This document shows positions 49,978 through 59,829 of a stretch of 64,000 bases of DNA, in pieces. A program made the translations under genes and the position numbers. Numbering within the stretch: position 1 is the stretch's first letter; the number at the start of each line of letters is the position of its first letter. The notes under the pieces are model-generated. The model was not told the DNA's origin. It searched no databases and was given only the letters and a program-made list of their open reading frames with translations. This DNA is from Eudorina sp. 2006-703-Eu-15 (taxonomy: Eukaryota > Chlorophyta > Chlorophyceae > Chlamydomonadales > Volvocaceae): positions 165,305 through 229,304 of the forward strand of contig BDSI01000167.1 in assembly GCA_003117195.1 (NCBI GenBank). The letters are read 5' to 3'.

Positions 49978-49980
49978 GCA
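49741..49980. repeat. 54-bp coding minisatellite, left, four copies plus a partial
   Basis: The unit is GGCGGCGATGGCGGTGGTCC, CGCACTGCCCTGCTGCGTCA, CCGCTGGGGGCAGC. On the minus strand it gives an 18-residue Ala-rich period in the frame that splices onto the downstream exons. Another minus frame gives PPPSPPLPP, which resembles algal wall-protein rods but stops soon after. The array ends abruptly at the duplication joint. Confidence 0.85.
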
Positions 49981-50911
49981 CGGGCTGGAACACTAATATA
50001 TGTGTTCCTAATATTATTTCATATCATTTATGACAAAAATATTAACAAAGGCCCCGGTTCCACGGGTGGTTCCGTGCTCAGCAAGTAACAAACTTCCTCA
50101 CCCACAACCAGACAACAACCCTTTTGATAGCATTATAAGTTACTATGCATAGAGTAACATGATTGCGGCGGAGCACACTCGAGTGCAAACAATGCTGGGT
50201 CGGCCGTCCAACATTGCTGGTTTGCTGCGCTCTGCCGCATTGCAAGAGTGCATTCACTCAACGCATTCCACATTAAGATAATTGTAATTGTATTAAATTA
50301 TTGGGAGTCATTGCGGCTTTATCCGAAGGGTCTCTTTAAATTGACAGACAGGGAAATGCCTCACAGCAACCAGGGAAATGCCCCACAGCAAAGTAAGTTA
50401 TGAACACACGAGACTTACATAGTCAAGTGCGGCAGCAGCTGAACAGACCTTCGTCCTGTGTGCGTGACGCCCCCGAATGAAGTGTCGGTCCCCGATCCGT
50501 CGCTCAATCCCTCACGACGACCAGCTTTCCGAACGGGCTTGCACACGGCGCACTTCTGATCGCGGTATGTCAAAGTGCCTTCGTAACAGTGCTGTTAGGC
50601 TGGGCAACCCTGCGCTGGGACATTCAAGACCTGTCGTACGGACGAAGACCGCTTGAAGCGCCAAACACCATGCACACGGAAAGCCCGCTGCCTTCTCCCA
50701 CCAAGTACTACACTGGTACTTGCGCGCAGAGCCTGTTCCCAGCAGGCGGCTACGGGTTGCTAGCGCCCTCTCCCACCAGCTGCCCTCGCATGCTGCCCTC
50801 GCTCTCCCACCATTTGCTACACTGTTTTTTGCGCAACACCCGTTCGCAGCAGTTGGGTACGAATGTTGCGCGCCCTCTCCCATTACCTGTTCGACCACGC
50901 TTCAACTGCAA

Positions 50912-53900
50912 CTGCTACACTGGCCACTGGCAAGTGATAGAACAGCAATCCGACCAGCCGCGGCGACAGGGTGGGCCGAGAACCACATCGCACACCTGCT
51001 TGCAGTGTCCCCACACACGACCCCCCGGCTCGGAGGCAACCAAGCCCCGCGGCAGGCCGCCGCCAAGCCTCATGGCCGCCCGCGCCCTACCAGGGACGTG
51101 TTATTGCTACACTGGCCACTGGCAAGTGTCAGACCAGCAATCCGACCAGCCGCGGCGACAGGGTGGGCCGAGAACCACATCGCACACCGGCTTGCCGTGT
51201 CCCCACACACGACCCCCCGGCTCGGAAGCAACCAAGCCCCGCGGCAGGCCGCCGCCAAGCCTCTTGGCCGCCCGCGCCCTACCAGGGACGTGTTATTGCT
51301 ACACTGGCCACTGGCAAGTGTCAGACCAGCAATCCGACCAGCCGCGGCGACAGGGTGGGCCGAGAACCACATCACACACCTGCTTGCCGTGTCCCCACAC
51401 ACGACCCCCCGGCTCGGAGGCAACCAAGCCCCGCGGCAGGCCGCCGCCAAGCCTCATGGCCGCCCGCGCCCTACCAGGGACGTGTTATTGCTACACTGGC
51501 CACTGGCAAGTGTCAGACCAGCAATCCGACCAGCCGCGGCGACAGGGTGGGCCGAGAACCACATCACACACCTGCTTGCCGTGTCCCCACACACGACCCC
51601 CCGGCTCGGAGGCAACCAAGCCCCGCGGCAGGCCGCCGCCAAGCCTCATGGCCGCCCGCGCCCTACCAGGGACGTGTTATTGCTACACTGGCCACTGGCA
51701 AGTGTCAGACCAGCAATCCGACCAGCCGCGGCGACAGGGTGGGCCGAGAACCACATCACACACCTGCTTGCCGTGTCCCCACACACGACCCCCCGGCTCG
51801 GAGGCAACCAAGCCCCGCGGCAGGCCGCCGCCAAGCCTCATGGCCGCCCGCGCCCTACCAGGGACGTGTTATTGCTACACTGGCCACTGGCAAGTGTCAG
51901 ACCAGCAATCCGACCAGCCGCGGCGACAGGGTGGGCCGAGAACCACATCACACACCTGCTTGCCGTGTCCCCACACACGACCCCCCGGCTCGGAGGCAAC
52001 CAAGCCCGCGGCAGGCCGCCGCCAAGCCTCATGGCCGCCCGCGCCCTACCAGGGACGTGTTATTGCTACACTGGCCACTGGCAAGTGTCAGACCAGCAAT
52101 CCGACCAGCCGCGGCGACAGGGTGGGCCGAGAACCAAATCGCACACCTGCTTGCCGTGTCCCCACACACGACCCCCCGGCTCGGAGGCAACCAAGCCCCG
52201 CGGCAGGCCGCCGCCAAGCCTCATGGCCGCCCGCGCCCTACCAGGGACGTGTTATTGCTACACTGGCCACTGGCAAGTGTCAGACCAGCAATCCGACCAG
52301 CCGCGGCGACAGGGTGGGCCGAGAACCACATCGCACACCGGCTTGCCGTGTCCCCACACACGACCCCCCGGCTCGGAAGCAACCAAGCCCCGCGGCAGGC
52401 CGCCGCCAAGCCTCTTGGCCGCCCGCGCCCTACCAGGGACGTGTTATTGCTACACTGGCCACTGGCAAGTGTCAGACCAGCAATCCGACCAGCCGCGGCG
52501 ACAGGGTGGGCCGAGAACCACATCACACACCTGCTTGCCGTGTCCCCACACACGACCCCCCGGCTCGGAGGCAACCAAGCCCCGCGGCAGGCCGCCGCCA
52601 AGCCTCATGGCCGCCCGCGCCCTACCAGGGACGTGTTATTGCTACACTGGCCACTGGCAAGTGTCAGACCAGCAATCCGACCAGCCGCGGCGACAGGGTG
52701 GGCCGAGAACCACATCACACACCTGCTTGCCGTGTCCCCACACACGACCCCCCGGCTCGGAGGCAACCAAGCCCCGCGGCAGGCCGCCGCCAAGCCTCAT
52801 GGCCGCCCGCGCCCTACCAGGGACGTGTTATTGCTACACTGGCCACTGGCAAGTGTCAGACCAGCAATCCGACCAGCCGCGGCGACAGGGTGGGCCGAGA
52901 ACCACATCACACACCTGCTTGCCGTGTCCCCACACACGACCCCCCGGCTCGGAGGCAACCAAGCCCCGCGGCAGGCCGCCGCCAAGCCTCATGGCCGCCC
53001 GCGCCCTACCAGGGACGTGTTATTGCTACACTGGCCACTGGCAAGTGTCAGACCAGCAATCCGACCAGCCGCGGCGACAGGGTGGGCCGAGAACCAAATC
53101 GCACACCTGCTTGCCGTGTCCCCACACACGACCCCCCGGCTCGGAGGCAACCAAGCCCCGCGGCAGGCCGCCGCCAAGCCTCATGGCCGCCCGCGCCCTA
53201 CCAGGGACGTGTTATTGCTACACTGGCCGCTGGCAAGTGTCAGACCAGCAATCCGACCAGCCGCGGCGACAGGGTGGGCCGAGAACCAAATCGCACACCT
53301 GCTTGCCGTGTCCCCACACACGACCCCCCGGCTCGGAGGCAACCAAGCCCCGCGGCAGGCCGCCGCCAAGCCTCATGGCCGCCCGCGCCCTACCAGGGAC
53401 GTGTTATTGCTACACTGGCCACTGGCAAGTGTCAGACCAGCAATCCGACCAGCCGCGGCGACAGGGTGGGCCGAGAACCACATCACACACCTGCTTGCCG
53501 TGTCCCCACACACGACCCCCCGGCTCGGAGGCAACCAAGCCCCGCGGCAGGCCGCCGCCAAGCCTCATGGCCGCCCGCGCCCTACCAGGGACGTGTTATT
53601 GCTACACTGGCCACTGGCAAGTGTCAGACCAGCAATCCGACCAGCCGCGGCGACAGGGTGGGCCGAGAACCACATCACACACCTGCTTGCCGTGTCCCCA
53701 CACACGACCCCCCGGCTCGGAGGCAACCAAGCCCCGCGGCAGGCCGCCGCCAAGCCTCATGGCCGCCCGCGCCCTACCAGGGACGTGTTATTGCTACACT
53801 GGCCACTGGCAAGTGTCAGACCAGCAATCCGACCAGCCGCGGCGACAGGGTGGGCCGAGAACCACATCACACACCTGCTTGCCGTGTCCCCACACACGAC

Positions 53901-55401
53901 CCCCCGGCTCGGAGGCAACCAAGCCCCGCGGCAGGCCGCCGCCAAGCCTCATGGCCGCCCGCGCCCTACCAGGGACGTGTTATTGCTACACTGGCCACTG
54001 GCAAGTGTCAGACCAGCAATCCGACCAGCCGCGGCGACAGGGTGGGCCGAGAACCAAATCGCACACCTGCTTGCCGTGTCCCCACACACGACCCCCCGGC
54101 TCGGAGGCAACCAAGCCCCGCGGCAGGCCGCCGCCAAGCCTCATGGCCGCCCGCGCCCTACCAGGGACGTGTTATTGCTACACTGGCCACTGGCAAGTGT
54201 CAGACCAGCAATCCGACCAGCCGCGGCGACAGGGTGGGCCGAGAACCAAATCGCACACCTGCTTGCCGTGTCCCCACACACGACCCCCCGGCTCGGAGGC
54301 AACCAAGCCCCGCGGCAGGCCGCCGCCAAGCCTCATGGCCGCCCGCGCCCTACCAGGGACGTGTTATTGCTACACTGGCCACTGGCAAGTGTCAGACCAG
54401 CAATCCGACCAGCCGCGGCGACAGGGTGGGCCGAGAACCACATCACACACCTGCTTGCCGTGTCCCCACACACGACCCCCCGGCTCGGAGGCAACCAAGC
54501 CCGCGGCAGGCCGCCGCCAAGCCTCATGGCCGCCCGCGCCCTACCAGGGACGTGTTATTGCTACACTGGCCACTGGCAAGTGTCAGACCAGCAATCCGAC
54601 CAGCCGCGGCGACAGGGTGGGCCGAGAACCACATCACACACCTGCTTGCCGTGTCCCCACACACGACCCCCCGGCTCGGAGGCAACCAAGCCCCGCGGCA
54701 GGCCGCCGCCAAGCCTCATGGCCGCCCGCGCCCTACCAGGGACGTGTTATTGCTACACTGGCCACTGGCAAGTGTCAGACCAGCAATCCGACCAGCCGCG
54801 GCGACAGGGTGGGCCGAGAACCAAATCGCACACCTGCTTGCCGTGTCCCCACACACGACCCCCCGGCTCGGAGGCAACCAAGCCCCGCGGCAGGCCGCCG
54901 CCAAGCCTCATGGCCGCCCGCGCCCTACCAGGGACGTGTTATTGCTACACTGGCCACTGGCAAGTGTCAGACCAGCAATCCGACCAGCCGCGGCGACAGG
55001 GTGGGCCGAGAACCACATCACACACCTGCTTGCCGTGTCCCCACACACGACCCCCCGGCTCGGAGGCAACCAAGCCCCGCGGCAGGCCGCCGCCAAGCCT
55101 CATGGCCGCCCGCGCCCTACCAGGGACGTGTTATTGCTACACTGGCCACTGGCAAGTGTCAGACCAGCAATCCGACCAGCCGCGGCGACAGGGTGGGCCG
55201 AGAACCAAATCGCACACCTGCTTGCCGTGTCCCCACACACGACCCCCCGGCTCGGAGGCAACCAAGCCCCGCGGCAGGCCGCCGCCAAGCCTCATGGCCG
55301 CCCGCGCCCTACCAGGGACGTGTTATTGCTACACTGGCCACTGGCAAGTGTCAGACTAGCAATCCGACCAGCCGCGGCGACAGGGTGGGCCGAGAACCAC
55401 A
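50912..55401. repeat. 192-bp satellite array, right, about 23 copies
   Basis: Same unit and largely the same order of variant copies as the left array. The GGAAGC/CTCTTGG type is again copies 2 and 8, and the GCCGCTGGC type is one position later because of an added copy. Two 191-bp copies (deletions near 52004 and 54501) break the frame. Long plus-strand ORFs of over 1,400 codons result from the period only. Confidence 0.95.
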
Positions 55402-55625
55402 TGACATCTGTTGCTACTGTACCTTGTTTGTTAGCGAGTTTGCACTGGGAACAAAACGGCTTTGAAGTACTGCACTGTTGTTACCTGTTCCGGTCTTGTT
55501 CTGCATTATTATGGTATGTGTCATACGTCCACGATTTTAACCTTGTTGCGTCAGATGTTCGTACACAGACTAGCGTCCAATTTACATGACGTGCATGTTG
55601 TTCTGCCCCCTACCCTGTTGGAGCA

Positions 55626-57219
55626 GGGGGCCACCGAACCCATGCGGCCCTCCCACCAACTGCTACACTGGTTTTCGCACACATCGTGATAAAGTCCCGT
55701 TCCCAGCAAGCGGCCACGTGGTGCTCCAATAAGTCAGGGGGGCCACCAAACCCATGCGGCCCTCCCACCAACTGCTACACTGGTTTTCGCACACATCGTG
55801 ATCAAGTCCCGTTCCCAGCAAGCGGCCACGTGGTGCTCCAATAAGTCAGGGGGGCCACCGAACCCATGCGGCCCTCCCACCAACTGCTACACTGGTTTTC
55901 GCACACATCGTGATCAAGTCCCGTTCCCAGCAAGCGGCCACGTGGTGCTCCAATAAGTCAGGGGGGCCACCGAACCCATGCGGCCCTCCCACCAACTGCT
56001 ACACTGGTTTTCGCACACATCGTGATCAAGTCCCGTTCCCAGCAAGCGGCCACGTGGTGCTCCAATAAGTCAGGGGGCCACCGAACCCATGCGGCCCTCC
56101 CACCAACTGCTACACTGGTTTTCGCACACATCGTGATCAAGTCCCGTTCCCAGCAAGCGGCCACGTGGTGCTCCAATAAGTCAGGGGGCCACCAAACCCA
56201 TGCGGCCCTCCCACCAACTGCTACACTGGTTTTCGCACACATCGTGATCAAGTCCCGTTCCCAGCAAGCGGCCACGTGGTGCTCCAATAAGTCAGGGGGG
56301 CCACCAAACCCATGCGGCCCTCCCACCAACTGCTACACTGGTTTTCGCACACATCGTGATCAAGTCCCGTTCCCAGCAAGCGGCCACGTGGTGCTCCAAT
56401 AAGTCAGGGGGGCCACCGAACCCATGCGGCCCTCCCACCAACTGCTACACTGGTTTTCGCACACATCGTGATCAAGTCCCGTTCCCAGCAAGCGGCCACG
56501 TGGTGCTCCAATAAGTCAGGGGGGCCACCGAACCCATGCGGCCCTCCCACCAACTGCTACACTGGTTTTCGCACACATCGTGATCAAGTCCCGTTCCCAG
56601 CAAGCGGCCACGTGGTGCTCCAATAAGTCAGGGGGGCCACCGAACCCATGCGGCCCTCCCACCAACTGCTACACTGATTTTCGCACACATCGTGATCAAG
56701 TCCCGTTCCCAGCAAGCGGCCACGTGGTGCTCCAATAAGTCAGGGGGGCCACCAAACCCATGCGGCCCTCCCACCAACTGCTACACTGGTTTTCGCACAC
56801 ATCGTGATCAAGTCCCGTTCCCAGCAAGCGGCCACGTGGTGCTCCAATAAGTCAGGGGGGCCACCGAACCCATGCGGCCCTCCCACCAACTGCTACACTG
56901 GTTTTCGCACACATCGTGATCAAGTCCCGTTCCCAGCAAGCGGCCACGTGGTGCTCCAATAAGTCAGGGGGGCCACCAAACCCATGCGGCCCTCCCACCA
57001 ACTGCTACACTGGTTTTCGCACACATCGTGATCAAGTCCCGTTCCCAGCAAGCGGCCACGTGGTGCTCCAATAAGTCAGGGGGGCCACCAAACCCATGCG
57101 GCCCTCCCACCAACTGCTACACTGGTTTTCGCACACATCGTGATCAAGTCCCGTTCCCAGCAAGCGGCCACGTGGTGCTCCAATAAGTCAGGGGGGCCAC
57201 CAAATCCATGCGGCCCTCC
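55626..57219. repeat. 112-bp satellite array, right, 14 copies
   Basis: Same unit as the left array, with its own pattern of A/G variants and 111-bp copies (near 56075 and 56185). Each copy again carries CCACGTGG. It lies immediately downstream of the 3' end of the minus-strand gene. Confidence 0.95.
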
Positions 57220-57246
57220 CGACTTCGACACCGATGTGCCGTTCAT

Positions 57247-58098
57247 TTACGGCGCCTGTCTGACGAACACAAACGCGGAAAACTCGCCGCCACCCGACAT
57301 CGCCACGTTTCTGCACACGGCCACCAGAGTCATTCCGATAAACCCCGCGGATGCTGTTTCCGCGAGCACGTCGCGCCGTCCATCTTGAACAAAGGCCAGG
57401 CCCTGCGGTTAGCTGACAAATGATGACGGCAAAATGCAGCATGTCATGTCGTGGAGTACGTTGCGCCATTGACATACCTGCATGGTGCTGCTCGCGTTTA
57501 CCCTGGCCGCCAGTGCCTTGCGGTCAGCTGCGTTCCAGCCCTCCCAGAACGTATACAGGTGGGTGGTACCGTCAAAGCCATTTATCGGCATTCGCTGGAT
57601 GTCCATGTGCACGATGGCAGGCCATGTCTCCTTTAGGTAGGCAGCAGCTGCGCTACCTGCAAACGTCAATTGCAATTTTTTTTTCGTCTGCAGAGTTCCC
57701 GCTTGCAGACAACAAGAAAACACCTTTCACACTGCGCAGGTTCTTGAGGGAGCTATGCACCGATTCCCATGGGGACGGCAGAGACGTAAGGTCACGGCTG
57801 CTGACAGCGGCGGCGATGGCGGTGGTCCCGCACTGCCCTGCTGCGTCACCGCTGGGGGCAGCGGCGGCGATGGCGGTGGTCCCGCACTGCCCTGCTGCGT
57901 CACCGCTGGGGGCAGCGGCGGCGATGGCGGTGGTCGCGCACGGCCCTGCGGCGTCACCGCGGGGGGCAGCGGCGGCGATGGCGGTGGTCCCGCACTGCTC
58001 TGCTGCGTCACCACTGGGGGCAGCGGCGGCGATGGCGGTGGTCCCGCACTGCCCTGCTGCGTCACCGCTGAGGGCAGCGGCGGCGATGGCGGTGGTCG
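57247..58098 (-). CDS. Right copy of the duplicated minus-strand gene (unknown product, 5' end unresolved)
   Basis: Exons: from about 58098 to 57724 (54-bp minisatellite, then SRDLTSLPSPWESVHSSLKN), 57656..57478 and 57402..57247 (stop TAA). The C-terminal 110 residues are well mixed (WPAIVHMDIQRMPINGFDGT, FIGMTLVAVCRNVAMSGGGE) and look like a compact domain, but I do not recognise it. Upstream the frame remains open to an ATG at 58390; that part is Arg/Pro-rich and lies antisense to the plus-strand gene at 58186, so the true start is uncertain. Unlike the left copy it is not severed at the minisatellite. The N-terminal Ala-rich 18-residue repeats suggest a flexible or extracellular stalk, by inference only. 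Confidence 0.5.
57809..58098. repeat. 54-bp coding minisatellite, right, five copies plus a partial
   Basis: Continuation of the family at 49741-49980 with one more full copy. The fifth copy has a GCTGAGGGC variant, which puts an in-frame stop upstream of the plus-strand frame used at 58186. Confidence 0.85.
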
Positions 58099-58185
58099 TT
58101 ACGGAACAGGTTACGGCCGGGCCCACAGCCGCAAGACGGGCGCGGGGTCGCGTCCGGCGCCGAGGCCGCCGCCGCGGCGGCGGCG

Positions 58186-59829
58186 ATGGATGCGGCGTTG
58201 GCGGCGCGATCTGGCGCGGCGTCTCCCGTGCCCAGCACCAGCCCGCCGCATCCGGTGGTCGGTGGGGGTAGCGGCGGCGCCGCCGGCCCTGGCCCGCTGT
58301 CGGCCGGCGCCGCCAGGCTGATGGCGGCGCTGCGGGGCGCGGCGACGGCGGCGCCGTCGGCCTCTCCCGGGGCAGCCGGGCCGGGGCCATCGACGGCAGC
58401 GGCAGACGGGGCAGCACGGCCCCTGCCCCTGACGCCGGCAGCCTCCGAAGACCCGCCAGCGGCCAGCGCTGTCGCGAACGGCTACACCGGCCTGGCGGCG
58501 GCTGCTGTGCCTACCCGGAGCCCGCCTGTCTCCACAAGCGGCAACGGCGGCGGCGGCGGCGGCGGAGGTTACATGCCCTCGTCGCACCCGCCGCCGCGGC
58601 CGCTGGCGGCTGGCGGCGCCGCCAGCCCGGCTACTGTGGCGTCCCGCAAGCAAGGCGCCGCCGCCGCCGCCGCCGCCGCCACAGCGCCGTCGGCGACGTC
58701 GGCGGAGGCAGAGGCGGGGCTGCCGCTGCCATTGCGTCCCAGTATCGACGCACCTCAGGGCGGCGGCAGCCCCAGTGTCCGTCCGCTCTCTGGAGCTGCC
58801 GCCGCTGCTGGTCCGTCACGGCCGGCGGCAGCGGCCGCCGCCGCCACCGCCGCTAGCGGTGCAGCGCCGACCCATGGGCCGCTTCAGGAACGACCGGCGA
58901 AGCCGATCGCTGTCACCGCCGTGGCCGCCGCTGGCGCCGCCGCCAGGGCGGCGAGCGTGCCCAGCAGCCCGATCTCCGCGCAGCCGGCCGCGGGGCCGCC
59001 GACGCCGCCGCTGCCGCTGCCGCCGCCAGGCTGCGCCGCCGCTGCGGAGCCGCCGCTGTCGTCGGTGCCGCACCCTGCTGCTGCGGGAGCTGGCCAGGAG
59101 AGCTCGGCGGCGAATGGTGGCGCGGGCGGCGGCGCCGGCGGCGCCGCCGCGGGCATCAGCGCCCCGCTGTACGAACTGGTGGATGTGCTGTTTGGGCTGC
59201 AGGGCCAGGGCTTCTTCCGTCGGCAGGTGCGTGGGTACCCGCCCCGGGGGGAAGGGTTTAGCTGTACGCGCGGTCCGCCTCCTGGATGGGCGACGGGCCA
59301 TGGCGGTTCGTGCGCCCTTGTGCCCCTGCATAGCGAATGCCAAAGACCTTTCAAAGGCTGACAGAGATTTACCAAGACCGGTAGTAGCAAGGTGGTTAAA
59401 GGAAAGAGAATGATGGTGGTCAAGTTATCTCTCGACCCGCGCCACCCCTACCTCTTCCCGCAGGTCCGTGCGCGGCTCTTCAGCCGCCCGCCCGCCGTCC
59501 TGGTGAACCTGGTGGGAGCTCGCGGCTACAGCCGGGTGCTGCGCGATGTGTGGGGCCTTATGCAGAGCCGCACGATGGTGCTACAGCTGGCGTACAGCCT
59601 GCTGGTGACCCTGCTGGTGCGGCTGTTTCCCGAGCTGGAGAGGGAGCGGCAGTTGGCGCATCTGAAGCCCCCGGGCGCGGGCGCTGCGGCTGCCGCTGCA
59701 GGCGGAGGGGCCGGCACCGGGACCGGGGCTGGGGGTGCGGCGGGCGGGACAGCGAGCCGTCGCGGCAGCGCGGGCAGCCCAGGGGCTGCTTCGTCCGGGG
59801 CGGCGAGGGCAGTTCGGGAGGCGCCTTAG
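58186..59829 (+). CDS. Protein with a shortened sorting-nexin C-terminal (Nexin_C) domain, probably a truncated gene
   Basis: Exon from ATG 58186 (MDAALAARSGAAS) or an upstream acceptor (CCCACAG near 58127) to 59226; intron 59227-59463 (GTGCGT...CCGCAG), phase 0; exon 59464-59829. About 320 residues of Ala/Pro/Gly/Ser low complexity come first. Then APLYELVDVLFGLQGQGFFR, typical of the start of Nexin_C, and after the intron ARLFSRPPAVLVNLVGARGY, SRVLRDVWGLMQ and LAYSLLVTLLVRLFPELE, typical of its end. Full PXA-RGS-PX sorting nexins bind phosphoinositides on endosomes; none of those N-terminal domains is present here. The middle of Nexin_C (about 60 residues) is also absent and not found in the intron. 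An in-frame stop at 58069 sits at the edge of the duplicated block. The C-terminus ends in Gly/Ala/Ser-rich sequence. Confidence 0.6.

Larger units (their letters stand above)
49978..58048. repeat. Tandem segmental duplication, right unit (8071 bp)
   Basis: Repeats the left unit in the same order and orientation. Most of the length difference of 196 bp is one extra 192-bp satellite copy. The joint reads GGTCCCGCA-CGGGCTGG, where the 54-bp minisatellite of the left unit meets the start of the right unit, with three to five bases of microhomology (GCACG against GCACT). Confidence 0.95.

Noticed and set aside
43194..55288. Repeated 62-codon minus-strand ORFs every 192 bp
   Set aside because: They are one frame of the satellite read on the other strand, ended by a stop in each unit. 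The regular spacing reflects the repeat, not a gene family.
42713..55589. Plus-strand ORFs of 1,400-1,670 codons through the satellite arrays
   Set aside because: They arise because the unit is 192 bp (divisible by 3) and lacks plus-strand stops, so all three plus frames are open. 191-bp copies shift the frame at random, and there is no start, splice or composition evidence for a protein.
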